A DNA stretch of 64,000 nt from Cafeteria roenbergensis (lineage: Eukaryota; Sar; Bigyra; Bicosoecida; Cafeteriaceae), in the NCBI GenBank assembly GCA_008330645.1, contig VLTN01000039.1, positions 62,001-126,000 of the forward strand, given 5' to 3'. The first letter of the stretch is position 1. Each line of letters begins with the position of its first letter. Shown piece after piece: positions 1 through 11,603 of the stretch. The notes beneath the pieces are model-generated. The model saw only the letters and a program-made list of their open reading frames with translations. It searched no databases and was not told where the DNA came from. Made by a program: the position numbers and the translations under genes.

Positions 1-312
1 GACCCAGAGACTCGGCACGGCGACCTCCTTGGCGAGGCACACGACCTCTGCCCGCATCATGGTGTTGGCCAGCACGAGACCGCACTCGCGGATGACGTCT
101 CGCATCTTGGCCTCGTAGCCGGCCACCTCGGTGGGGAGGTGGATCACGTCGCAGCCGAGGGCCTCGAAGTCCTCGCGCATGGGGCCGTCCTTGGGAGTGA
201 TGATGAGCACTCTTTGGTCCTCGGCGAGCCGGGTAGCCAGAAAGAGGACGCAGTTGTTCGCGCCGTTGCGCTCCAGGGAATGCGAGCACAGAGCGACCGG
301 CTTGCGCGCCAT
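1..312 (-). CDS. Glycosyltransferase family 4-like protein, N-terminal part (cut by window edge)
   Basis: The minus strand reads from an ATG at 312 to the left edge without a stop (104 codons). The product begins MARKPVALCSHSLERNGANN and continues through VLIITPKDGPMREDFEALG and ends at VAVPSLWV. A SHSLxxxGANNxxLxLA start, followed by a stretch on controlling what is done to the other and a final VPxLWV, is typical of the N-terminal Rossmann half of GT-B glycosyltransferases (family 4 type), which transfer sugars from activated donors. The donor-binding C-terminal half lies outside the window, so substrate and location cannot be told. The ATG has a good context (CACCAATGG), but an upstream exon cannot be excluded. 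GC-rich third codon positions fit a real gene. It is divergent from the kinesin gene across an unusually wide gap. Confidence 0.6.
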   Translation of the reverse strand, partial: MARKPVALCSHSLERNGANNCVLFLATRLAEDQRVLIITPKDGPMREDFEALGCDVIHLPTEVAGYEAKMRDVIRECGLVLANTMMRAEVVCLAKEVAVPSLWV

Positions 313-2058
313 TGGTGGCAGGCCGGCGGGGTTTCCGCTGGTGTCGGGCGAGGGGATAGCCTCGGGGTCGAGCGTAGCCAGGCTCCAGTCGGAGCCGGTA
401 CGAGTTGGCGCGAGGCTGCCGCCGGAGCCCTTGGTGGGGGGGATGGGCCGCCTGCGGTGGGGTCACGCGGGGCACGGGGGGCGGGCGCAGTGGGCGGCGA
501 AGGCGCGATGCCGCAAGGCAGGATCGGGGGAATGTCGTGCAAAACAGAGGCCCACGGCAGTGATTCCGTGGGTCACACGGGCCATCGCGCGGGGCTGCAA
601 GAGCCCCCGGAATCGGCCCCGGGCCGGCGGCTCGCACTTTGGGCTCGCCGGGAAGGGCTTGGCGGGGGGCGAGGCGCGATCAGGGTGTGCAAGCGACGGC
701 TGGTCGCGGGAGGAACAGTGACATTCCACGCGCCAGGTTGACGATCGCACGCGCTGACATCGCAATCAGCAGGTGTGACCCGTCGCGAGAACAGCCGGTG
801 CGGCCGCGGCCCCTGCCCCAACCTGGCCCGGGTTGACCACCTGCGGCCGGCAACCAGCGAGCCTGGCATGTCGTCCCGCAGGAGGGCAGGGCGGGTGAGG
901 CCCTGCTGGCGGGGCAGTGCGGGGGGCGGATCGAGGACCCAAGCGGCGGCTGACTGACCCAGCCAGCGCATTTGTGTTCCGAACGCGTGGCAGGCTTGGC
1001 GAATCGCTTGCACGCGGCCCCGGCCGCGGTGGGGCGCGCAACACGCGTGGCCCCGGTACCGGCAACCTTGCCGCGGAACGCCGCGGCCGTGCACGCCGGT
1101 GTGGTGCAGCGGCCGGGCTGCGAGGGGCGGGCGGCGGACGGAGGCTGGCTCACTTGGAAGCAGCAAGAACGGGGGCGGCCGTTGACGCCATGGAAGGCCT
1201 AGTGCTGGGTCGGAGGGGACGGGTTCCGCGGGGGGGGAAAGGGGCGTGTGCTGACGAAGTTCTCGCCTCGACGCTCGCAATGTGTGCCGAACACGCGTCA
1301 GGCGAGGCCGGGCATTTCGCAGAAATATTGTGCGGCTCTGCATGCCCGCCGGAACTGCAATCGCCGAGTCCATGCAAGGGCGATGGGCAGGCAGCGCAGG
1401 CCATGTGCAGCTGCCCACGGAAAGGGCCCGCCCCGCATGCCTACGCTTGCGTACAAGCTTGGCGCGCCGGCAACGATGGGTTCCAGCTCGAAAATGGCGC
1501 AGGCGCGCGCGCTCGTGCGAGCTCCGCGAACGTGCACTGCGTCAGGGTCCCAAGGGTGACTAGAAGCGCTGCCGGCCTGGTGCGGCCGCGGCTGCTCTGT
1601 GCTGCATCGTTTGCTGCGCCGAATGGCTGTTGCGAGCCGCGCAGCAGCCCGCTCTGCCGGCGTGCGGCCGCGGCAACGCTCGGCTGAGGCGGCGACGACA
1701 AACGAGAGGCGGGCTGGCCCCGCCACGAATGGGCAGGTGCTATCGCCCCAACCCTCTTAGCCACGCGAGCACCCAAGTGGGAGGCGCGTGGGGCGCGCCT
1801 GCGCGCGGCAGCGGCCCGATGCTGAAGGCGCTCGACGCGCCGATCTGCGCATGCTGGGAGCGCAAGGCACGTGCAGCCGCCGACAGCTGCGCCCCCCGGG
1901 GTGCCCAAGGTGGGGCCGGGGCGACTTGGAGCGCGGTGGGAGCCTGGCTCGCGGCAGGTCGGCGGCCTGCTCGTGCATCGGCTGGGCGGCAGAGCCGCAA
2001 GCAACGGCAGGGAGGGCGTGCGGGCGGCTGGCTGGAGGCCGACCACCTGCCACCAGAC
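313..2058. promoter_or_regulatory. 1.75 kb divergent intergenic region, no supported gene
   Basis: This is the largest gap in the window, between the glycosyltransferase start (-) and the kinesin start (+). Open frames exist on both strands, as expected at this base composition, but none shows a recognisable motif, a domain-like pattern or the splice signals seen elsewhere. It contains three ACGCGT hexamers near 983, 1041 and 1292. It must hold both promoters and could hide a non-coding RNA, a 5' UTR intron or an unrecognised exon. Confidence 0.4.
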
Positions 2059-5000
2059 ATGGCAGCCAGCGCCGCTGCGCGCCGAACCCCGGTCGCCAGG
2101 ATCGACGGGGCGCGCCGCATTCTCGACAGCTACGTGGACGATGAGGCCATCTCCAGTCTGAGCACGGCGGACTTCGTCAACCAGCTGAAGGACGGGCGCT
2201 ACTTGCTGCTGTGCGCGCGCGCGATCGCCACGAGCCGGGGGGCCAAGCTTTCGATGGACCTTGTCAACCCCGGAGGAATGGGGGCGCACCACCGAAACCT
2301 GGAGATGTGAGGCGGGCCCACCGTTTGCGCAGGCTGGGGCGTCGGGGAGGGGGTTGGGAGAGCCAACGGGGGTGGGGGAGGGCTCGAATGCGAGGGACCG
2401 ACTCAGCCCGCGCGCCCGCGGTTCCTGCGCCCGAGCGCGAGGCGCCCTTCTCGGGGGCTGACCCCAATGTCGATCGGGCGGATGGCAGCGAGTGCGGGCT
2501 GGCGCGGGGCCGGCTGTTCGGGGGTTGCGGGCTGCAACGGCCGTAGGCACACTTGGCGCCCGTTTCCCGCGGGTTGGGCACTTGTCAGACCCGCCGCGCC
2601 CGCACAGGCGCCACGCCAGCTGCGCCTCCCGCCGCCCCGACCCCGCGAAAACGCACCTCCGCAGCTATGCGGACATCTGCGTCGAGCACCTGAACTTGCC
2701 GGATAGCGCCGTCATCAACTACACGGACATGGAGAGCATGACCAAGGTTGCTGCCGGCCTCACTGCGCTGCGCGACGCCGTGCCCGACGTCAAGGAAGAG
2801 AGCAGCAGCGGCCTGTTCCCTGCTCCCCACAGCCCAGTTTCGATCCCGTCGCGCATGCGCCGCGCCGTGTCCGAGTCCGAGGGCCCGCCGCGTGTGAGCT
2901 CCCCGCTGCGCGCGTCAGGCTGGGCGTCCAGCCCCGCCAAGATTGTCGGAGCCGTCTCCGCGAGCGTTGCCAACATGGTGAGCCCCCCCCCCCCATGCTG
3001 CATAGTTTGCTGGCCCGGGCACGTGTGTGGCATTGCCGGAGCGGGAATCGGCGGGGCTTGCGGTCGGACTGCCGCCAGACTTGGCGGGGCCGGGCTGGTG
3101 CGCGGCAGAATGCACCGCTGCGGTCACCGGCATGCTGCGCCTCTTTTGCTGGGAGCCGTTCCGCCCCTGTCGCAGCTCAAGTCGCCGCGTAGCAGCAGCC
3201 TGCAGGAGCAGGCCTCGCTGCGGGCCCGTCTGACAAGCTCCGAGAATCGGATCGCGAGCCTGATGGAGCGCAGCGAGCGCCTGCGCAATGCAAGCACCGA
3301 GTCCGAGGCGCAGGTGCGCACGCTGATGCAGGAGAAGGAGACCCTCGAGGCCACGGTGGCGACGATGCAGGCCTCCATGCAGCAGCTGCGGGCGGAGACC
3401 GCGAGCGCGCGGGCCGACGCGTCGTCCCACCACGAAGAGCTGGCCAGGATGGAGGCGCGCACGGCGGAGGTGCAGCGCAAGGTCGACGAGCTCCAGGAGC
3501 GCATCGACGAGGCAGAGGACGAGGCGATGAAGTCCCGCGTCGAGGCGGCCAAGCAGGAGAAGCTCGCCTCCCAGGCGCGCGCAGACGCGGACGCCGAGGC
3601 CGCGCGCCGCGAGGAGCTGGAGCGCGAGGTGGCCTCCCGCACCGCTCAGATGCAGATCCTGGAGGAGACGCTCCAGTCGCAGGCCGAGCAGCAAAAGCTG
3701 GCCCAGGACGCTGCGGCGACGTCGCTCGCAGAGGTAACGGCCCGTGCCCGGACGCGCTCGGACCGAGCCAAGGCACTGGTTCGCCAGTGCGGCTCCGCCC
3801 ACTCGGCCATCAGGACGGCGGCAGAGGGCATGAAGTCTCTCTCCGCCGAGGTGCGGGCGCAGGTCGGCGCCGCCTCGGCCGACCTCACGCGCATGGGCAA
3901 GCAGCTGGTGGAGGCGGCCTCCCGCCTGCAGACCGGCGCCGCGGAGGCCAACCGGCGCTACATGCGCGAGACCAAGGAGCGCCGTCGGGCCTTCAACCTC
4001 CTCCAGGAAGTGCGCGGGAACATCCGCGTATTCGCTCGCGTCAGGCCCGTGCTGCCCAAGGAGGCGAAGCGAGGTCTGGAGCCCGTCGTGGAGGCGTCGA
4101 GCGATTTTGAGCTCGCCGTGGGTGGCGGCGACGACAGCGCTGCCGGCACAGACCGGGGACCGCGGTCGTTCGCCTTCGACCGGGTGTTCGGCGCCGAGTC
4201 GACCCAGACGGGCGTGTACGAGGAGATCGCCCCCGTGGTCATGTCGGCCATGGACGGCTTCCACGTCTGCATCTTCGCGTACGGCCAGACTGGCTCGGGC
4301 AAGACCCACACCATGCAGGGCTGCGACGGCCACCGGGGCGTCTACCACCGCGCCCTGGCCCAGATCTTCGAGGAGGCGGCCTCCAGGCGCGACAGCTCCG
4401 ACTACGCCATCAGCGTGAGCATGGTGGAGATCTACAACGAGACGGTCCGTGATCTCCTGGCCGGCGCAGAGTCCGCCTCCTCGTCCTCCTCGGCGGCTGC
4501 GGCGGCGGCCAGCAACACGCTGGACATCAAGCAGGGGGAGTCGGGCGTCTACATGCCCGGCGTGACCGTTGAGCCAGTGAGCGACGCCGGAGCCATCCGC
4601 TCGCTCATGGCCCGCGGCGAGAAGAGTCGCTCGGTGGGCCGCACCGACGCCAACGAGCACTCCTCCCGGTCCCACAGCCTCCTCCTAATCGACGTCATGG
4701 GCACCTCGAGGGTCAACGGGGCCCGCACCTGCGGCCGCCTGGTCCTCGTCGACCTCGCCGGCTCCGAGCGCGTCAGCAAGAGCGGCGCCCAGGGCCAGCG
4801 CATGAAGGAGGCGCAGGCCATCAACAAGAGCCTCTCTGCCCTCGGTGACGTCATCGGGGCGCTCACTCACAAGTCGGCCCACGTGCCGTACCGCAACTCC
4901 AAGCTGACGTACCTGCTGCAGGACAGCCTGGGCGGCGACAACAAGGCCCTGATGATCGTGCAAGTCTCCCCCGTGGCGGAGAGCCGGTCCGAGACCGTTT

Positions 5001-7522
5001 GCTCTCTGAACTTTGCGGCACGCGTGCGCAAGGTGGAGCGCGGAGCGGCCAAGGCGCACAGCGACAGCGGCGAGCTCAACAAGCTCAAGGCCGCTCTCAA
5101 GGAGGCCAGGGACCAGGCGCGGGGACTCCAGGGGGCGCTGGAGGGCGCGAAGCGCGACCTCAAGGAGCTCAAGCAGCGCAGCAGCAAGGCGGAGGAGAAG
5201 GCCAAGGCGGTGGAGGCCACGGCGGACAGGGCGGATGCTGCCAAGGCGGCCGTGCTCAAGTCGCAGCGCGACGCGAAGAAGGAGGCGGAGTCGCTCAAGG
5301 TGCAGCTGTTCGAGGCCAAGAAGGCCGCCGCTGCCGAGAAGGCCAGGGCGGACAAGGCGGCGGCAGAGCTGGCAAAGGCGAGGGAGGAGGTGAAGGCGGC
5401 ATCCAAGGAGGCCAAGTCCCGCGTTAGCACCGCCGCGCGGCGCGCCAAGGAGCAGGCGGAGGCAGGCGCGTCCGCAGCCGTCTCGCGGGCAGTGACCAAG
5501 GAGAAGGCTTCGCGCGCCAAGGCCATCGCCGACGCCGCTCGGGAGGCCAAGGCCAAGGCGAGGGCGGAGGCCACGGCAGCGCTGGAGGCCAAGGTGAAGG
5601 CAGCCGAGGACGCGCTCCAGAAGGAGCGCAGCAGGCGCAGGGCCCTCGAGGCGCGGGTGCGGAGGGGCTCCGCCACCTCCGAGTCCGTGGGATCGCGGGA
5701 CGGCAGCCACGCAGGGTCTGCGCGCTCCGGCTCGCGGGGGTCCGATGCCGGCTCGCACGCGCCCGTCCCCGCAGCGGCCCCTGCCCCAGGGGCTCAGGTG
5801 CCAGGGGCCCGAGCTCGCGGCCACGCCGCCACCCCAGCCCGCAGGCGCTCTGCCAGCGTGACGGGATCAGCCGCGCGCAGCGTGGCGTCGTCCGCCGGGC
5901 GCGGCGTCGGGCACGGCGGCACCACTGCTCTGCTCGGCAGTGCCCGCCGTGGCTCTGCCGCCAAGGGGGGCTCGCGGAAGCGAAGCGCCTCGGGCGACGC
6001 CGACAAGGACGGGGACGAGGATGACGCGGACCTCGGCCAGATGAGCGACGCGGAGTCGGACAGCAGCGATGTGGTCAGCTTCAACGTGGGGCCCGCTGCC
6101 CGCAAGCGCAGCGTGACCCGGCGTCACTCCGAGGCCTCTCACGCGTCGGCGGGAGCGGCAAGCGATGCGCCCGCGGGAGGCGCCGCTGCGGAGGAGCCAG
6201 CCCCGTCGGCGGAGGGCGAGCCCGAGTGGCCTGAGTCCCCAGTCGCGGCCGCAGGCACGCCTGAGGAGGACAGCAGCGCGCTGGAGGAGGCGGAGGCGGC
6301 GGCGGCAGCAGTGCCCGCGTTCGCCCTCAACGACACCTTTGAGCTTCGCAAGACTCGAGGGCCCAAGAGGCGCCGTGACGACGCCAGCGATGCCGGCGAC
6401 GAGGACGACGAGGACGACGAGGACGAGGACGTGATCGACGGCTTCGCGCTGTCGGACGCAATCCTGCAGGGCCTTGAGGACGAGGAGGCGGAGGAGGACG
6501 CCGAGGCTGACGCGGAGCAGGGCGAGGGTGACGTCGACAGCCCGCTCGCAGGCGCCGCGCCAGCTGCGGCCGCGGCCTCAGGCGTGTCCACTCCTTGTGC
6601 CGCGAAGCGCCCAGCCAAGCGGACGCGTCTTGGAACTCCGGCCGCGCGCCCCGGCGCCGCGTCCGCCTCCACGGCAAAGGGCGTGGCTGCCGCGCTTGCA
6701 TCTGAGGCAGCCGCCGCCGCCGCCGCCGCCGCTGCCATTGAAGACAGCGACGGCGAGGAGGAAGAGGACGAGTTCCGGGCCGCTTCCGAGGTCTTTGGCG
6801 GCTCTGCCGCCGGCGCGGGCGCGCCTGCGACCGCCACGCCCGCCGGAGCCGGCGACGCCGACTCCACCAGGCTGCGCTTCGCGCCCCAGGAGGAGCTCAA
6901 CGTGGGCACTCCCGAGCAGCTCTCCCAGGCTCCGCAGTACGCGGCCCGTCACGCGCTCGGCAAGAGCCCCGCCGTGCGCGGCATCCTCAAGACCAAGAGC
7001 GGGCGCCGCACTGACCCGCCGGGCGCAAAGCGCCCTCGCCGCGCGATTACGGAGCTCTCCGCGTCTGCGTCTGCGTCCGCGCCTGCGCCTGCGGCCGCGG
7101 CCGCGACGTCTGCGCAGGCCGACCCCATGCGTGCCCCAGCGCGCCGCCCGCGGTCCACAGCGGCCGCGCCGGCCCCGGCTGCCGCGCCGGCCCCCGCCGC
7201 CGGGCCGGCCAGCCACTCCAAGCCCGACGCGGGGTTCGGCAGCAAGTCCACCCCCGCCCTGCTGGGCTCCATCCTGCGGTCGAGCTCCCGGGCATCGGTC
7301 ATTCTCGGACAGAGCTCGCGGTCCAATGCGCAGAGAACCCTTGGTGCGTCGCGCAAGCGTCTCATGTCGGGGTCAGCATCAGGGCCAGGGGCGGGGTCGG
7401 CTGCGGGCCGGACAGCGTCGACGGACGCTGTCTCGGGCCGCGGCTCCAGGCTGGGCCGGACCGGTGGCTCCAGGGCGACGCGCGTTGCGCCCTCCGAAGG
7501 CAGCCGTGGGCGGTGGAAGTGA
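2059..7522 (+). CDS. Kinesin-14 family motor with N-terminal calponin-homology domain
   Basis: Exons 2059-2306, 2665-2977 and 3176-7522 give 1635 residues. Both introns are GTGAG...GCAG type. The second is 198 nt and open, so a naive reading runs through it. Residues 15-115 resemble a CH domain (KDGRYLLLCARAI, then VNPGG, then YADICVEHLNLP), whose halves are joined only after intron 1 is removed. A coiled coil follows (about 190-460). The motor spans about 468-806: GNIRVFARVRP, P-loop GQTGSGKT near 557, switch I NEHSSRSHS, switch II LVDLAGSER. The neck just before the motor (RAFNLLQEVRGNIRVFARVRP region) is kinesin-14-like, which implies minus-end movement on microtubules. A second Lys/Ala-rich coiled coil (to about 1010) and a 600-residue Ser/Ala/acidic tail with probable nuclear-type basic patches follow. 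CH plus kinesin-14 recalls plant KCH kinesins, which link actin and microtubules; function here is inferred. Confidence 0.9.
2978..3175 (+). other. Intron 2 of the kinesin gene, in-frame and stop-free
   Basis: The intron begins GTGAGC followed by 12 C and ends TGTCGCAG. Its length (198 nt) is a multiple of three and it has no stop in the host frame, so retention would add 66 residues between the CH domain and the coiled coil. The spliced reading joins ...VANM to LKSPRSSS in phase 0. Confidence 0.75.
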
Positions 7523-7940
7523 GCGCGCCTCGCGCGCCTTCCGCCGGCGACGTCTGGCGTGCGTGTGTTATGGTGACTGATTGGTAAGGTGCGTGGTTCG
7601 TTCCGTGAAATGTGTCGGAGCGGCTCGCTGCGAGCGTGTGCCCGGACGGAGGAGCAGCGCGGGGAGGAGGGCAAGCGAGGAGTTTCACGCCCATGAACGC
7701 ATCGCAAAACCATGCGCGTGCGTTCGGCTGCTTGGACGAGCAAGGCGGTCCACTGGGTGAGCCGGCCTGCGGGCGGGTTTTGGCGCGACTTGTTGAAAGG
7801 TTGCAGGGGGTGAGGAGCACATACGCCACGCAAACGCGCGATACGCAGCGCCATCGACGAAACAAAATCAGGCCCACGAGCAGCGCGCGCGTGTGGAGGA
7901 GCCGTGGCGAGGCAAACAATGGGGACGAGGGAAGCGACCT
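7523..7940. other. Tail-to-tail gap between kinesin and PH/filamin genes
   Basis: Convergent 3' flanks of 418 bp, less GC-rich than the coding DNA. I see no gene, repeat or clear polyadenylation motif. Confidence 0.5.
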
Positions 7941-8434
7941 TCACTCGTCGTCCGCGGTGCGAGCCTTGCCCCTGCGCTTGCGCGAGGCGGCCTTGATCTC
8001 GTCCAGCTTGTCCTGGGAGCCCAGCGTCCACACGACCAGCACCACCTCGAGCTTCTTGACCATGGTGGGGTACATGTCCGCGTACATGTCGCGGCCCAGG
8101 GCCACGAGGGCCAGGCGGCCGATGGCCTCGACGAACGCGGCGAAGCCCAGTCGAATCTTCTCGCCCTCGGGCACGTCGTCGAGGCCGTGCGCCGCGGCGG
8201 CGGCTGCAAAGACGGCGCGCACCTCCTTGGACGTGGTGAAGGTGGCCACGACGTCGTAGTCCTTGAGGAGGCGGACGAACTGGCCGGCGGAGATGCGGTC
8301 CGCGCCCTTGGAGTAGTGGTGCAGGAGCGCGGCCAGCGGGTCCCTGTACTGCTCGATCAGCGCCAGGGCTTCGGGCGTGAAGAGGTCCGTCGGGGCGTCG
8401 GCGGCGGCTGCCGCGGCCGCGCTGTCCATGGAGG

Positions 8435-8465
<31 letters not shown>

Positions 8466-11219
8466 GGCGCTTGCACCGGCGTCGGGCGCGCGGCTGGGGG
8501 AGTGGTGCGCATCGTCGGCGCCTTCGTCGTCCTCACCACCCGCGTCACCAGGGCCGGCAGCGCCGGTGTAGGTGCTGGCCATCATGGCAGCGGTGTCGAG
8601 CGAGCGCGCTGGGCCGCTGGCGAGCGATGCGGGCCCGCCACCGGGCACAAGCGGCCTGCCGGCGGCCGTGCTGGCGTCCCCGCCGGTGGGCAGGACGAGC
8701 GAGCCGTCCTCCCGGACGCCCCCCTCGGCAGCCACGCGCGCCTGCTCCAGCAGGGAGGCGTCGATCGACGGCGCGGCGGTGTGGGCGCGCTCGCCGGCCG
8801 GTGCGGCTTGCCGCCCGTGCGCTCCAGCGGCCTGCGGCGACGCCCCGGCCGATGCCGCGGTGGCCGCCCGGTCGCCGGCGGCAAGCGCGTCCTCCTCCGC
8901 CCGCAGCGCCGCCTCGCGCTTGTCCAGCGCCCGCTGCCTGGCCTCGAGCTCGTGGGCGAACGACTCCAGCCGGTTCGACTGCTCCGTCAGCTGCGATGCG
9001 ATGTGCTGGGCCTCGGCGTTGCTGCCGTCTGCGCGAGCGCTGGCCTCCTCAGCGGCGGCGGCCCGCCGCTCTGCCGCCTCGGCGCGCGCCGTGGCCTCCG
9101 CCGCCTTCTCCTCCGCAGCCTTGGCGCGGTCCTGTGCCGCGGCCAGGGCATCCTCGGCAGCGTAGCGGGCGGACACGGCCTCTGCAGCCTCCGCGCGGGC
9201 GGACTCAGTCTCTGCCTCGGCGTCAGCGAGCCGGGTGCGGAGCGCAGCCAGCATGGCGTCTGCCCGCTGGGGGGTGGGGGGCGGGCGGGAGGAGGCCGAG
9301 GAGGCAGCGCCGCCGCCGCCGCCGCCACCGCCAGAGGGGGCGTCTGCGTCGGCGGCGGGGGGGTGCGGGGGCGGAGGGCGGGGGTTCCCAGCGGCGGCGG
9401 GGGGCGGCGGCGGCGGAGCGGCGGCGCTCCCAGCGGACGAGGCCTGCGCGGGGGCCGGAGCGGCGCCCGAGGGGGGAGGGCCGATGGGGAGGCGCGAGCC
9501 CTGGGCGCGGGCGGGGGTGGAGGGGGCCGCGCCGCTGCGCGCGGCGTGGGCGGCTGTGGCTGAGAGGATGGCCGGGGCAATGGCCGCGAGCTGGGAGGCG
9601 GAGAGGGCAGAGTTGGTGCCGGCGTCGAAGATGGTCGGGGTCAGCGGCATGTTCTTGAGGGGGCGGCCGTAGGGGTGGGCGGGGTCCACGGTGAGCCGGT
9701 CGTAGCGAGGGTCGAGCAGCGCGATGTGGACCTCCAGCTGAGGGGGCCTGCGCCCGCCGCTGGTGATGGCGTCGTGGGCGAGGTCCACCTCGTACTGGAC
9801 GGCGTAGGTGCCGTCTCCGTTGTCCACCACCTCGAGGAGCCTGGCGGGGCCCTCGAAGTCCACGGCCCACTTGTCTCCCCCCTCCGCGCGCTGCTCCTTG
9901 AACTGGTCGCGCGCGATGATGACGATGGTGTTCACGTCGCCCACGCGGGCGGTGTGCATGCCGTCGCCCTCCAGCAGGCACATGCCGGGCGCCGTGGGGG
10001 CGGGGTCGACCTCGATCTCGAAGGGGCTGCCGTTGATCGGGCAGCCATCCACCATGATGCTGAGCTCGTACTGGCCCGTCTGCGGCGGCGTGTAGTAGCA
10101 CACGGCGCGCCCGTCGCCCGCGTCCTCCAGGACGAGGTCCAGCTCGAGGCTGGAGCTGGCCAGCGTGGCGGAGAGCAGCCTGGCCTGGAAGAGGTCCTCG
10201 GACGGCTGCCCCGCCTCGTCCTGCAGCTCAACGGTGAAGTCGGTCTGCTCGCCCCGCGTGCCGTGGGTGATGCCGGCGCCGTACGCCACGTGGCGGGTGG
10301 CGAAGTCCTCCCTCGCGGCCCGCTCGGCCTCGCGCTGCTCCGCCTCGGCCGCCGCCGCGGCCTCGTCCTGCTCCTCCTCGTGATAGCCAGCGTCCGCCAT
10401 CATGCCAGCCATGGCTGCTCCTCCCTCCATCTCAGCCCGGTGGACCTGGTCGTTGTGGTTGATCACCTCTTGCTCGAGCCGCGCCACCGCCTGGATCGTG
10501 GCGAGCCAGAGGTCGCGCTCCATCTCCGTGTCGCACGAGATCAGGTGCTCCTCGCCGCCCTGCATAACGAGCTTGAAGGTGAACGCCACGCCCGCGCCCT
10601 TGTGGGATTCCCTGTCGGGCTCAGCCTGCGTTCCGGCGCCGAGCTGGATTGTGAGGATGGGGGAGGAGGAGTCCTCGCTCTCGAACAGCATCAGCTCGCC
10701 GTGGGGGGACACGTGGGCCACCCGCTCGGGCCAGTACTTGCGCACCCCAATGAACCCCGCTCGGCGGCCCGTCTTGATGCGCATCACGCCCTCCTTGATG
10801 GGCAGCGTGCTGGGATCGATCTCGAAGACGCGGTAGCTGCCTCGCGATCTGGCCATGCCCTCGGCACGTCCGACGGGAACCATCGTCCCGTCGTCTTGCG
10901 CCCTGAAAACGGGGCGGCCCAGGGCGCTGTCAATGCGCTGGGCAGTGCTTCCCACGTGCTGGTCCATCTCGTCCATCAGGTGGCGAATCTTCGTGAGCTC
11001 CCTCGACTTGGCCTCATCCAGCGGGTGGCCCGCAACGTCCATCATTGGAGGGGCAAAGCCATACCCGTCGTCATGGGCCTCGTCGTGGTACTCCCCCATG
11101 CCCATGCCGGCCGCGGGGCCGTAGCGGCCCGGCGTGCCGTAGGCCGCGCCGCCGCCGTGGTACGGCGACCCCGTTCCGAAGGCCGCACTCGAGGGCGTGC
11201 CTGGATAGAAGCTTGCCAT
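7941..11219 (-). CDS. PH-domain, filamin-repeat and coiled-coil protein
   Basis: A single exon of 1092 residues, starting at the ATG at 11219 (MASFYPGTPSS), chosen because the upstream in-frame stretch is promoter-like. A Gly/Tyr-rich head is followed by a PH-like domain at about 139-250 (KEGVMRIKTGRR ... ERDLWLATIQAVARLEQE, with the C-terminal Trp helix). Two filamin-type Ig repeats follow, at about 309-403 (YYTPPQTGQYELSIMVDG, then NGSPFEIEV) and 404-520 (NGDGTYAVQYEV). Next come a Pro/Gly/Ala-rich linker and an Ala/Glu coiled coil at about 660-790. The last 150 residues form an EF-hand-like helical unit (IEQYRDPLAALLHHYSKG ... RISAGQFVRLLKDYDVV) of a kind found in flagellar and cytoskeletal proteins of protists. 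A membrane-to-cytoskeleton linker is likely by inference. It is head-to-head with SPCS2. Confidence 0.8.
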
Positions 11220-11603
11220 TGTTGTTTTCCGGCCTGTCAAGCCTGTGCCTGGGCGGACCTTGCCTGGCGGGGTCGCAGGTTGCGCGACTCGAGCCGAGCG
11301 TGCGGTTGCGACAATGCTGCGCGCCTGCGGGCACCCGTCGCGCGAGGACTGGAAAGCGAGCGGTCGCCTGGACGACAGCTGCTGGCTGGGGTCTGCGGCT
11401 GTGTGTCGGCGGGCGAGAGCGCGCCGAGGTGGGCTGCTGCGGGGGCGTGGTTGTGCAAGGCAGGGCCAGGACCTTGCGCGCCAAAATGTCATCCGACGAC
11501 GGCAGAGCAACGCGGGCCGAGCCCGCAACTCTGCACGTGGCAGAGGCGGGCTCCCGCGCCGGCCGGCGACCCCCACAGGCGCCGCGCCGAGGGGGTTCGC
11601 GTG
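11220..11603. promoter_or_regulatory. Divergent promoter region, PH/filamin and SPCS2 genes
   Basis: 384 bp separates two start codons on opposite strands, so it must contain both promoters and 5' UTRs. It is GC-rich with no TATA-like box. It includes one copy of the GGCAGAGC word discussed in the findings. Confidence 0.5.

Noticed and set aside
1441-2550. A 369-codon minus-strand frame overlapping the kinesin 5' end and the gap
   Set aside because: No domain or splice signals. It runs through the kinesin CH exon, whose homology is clear.
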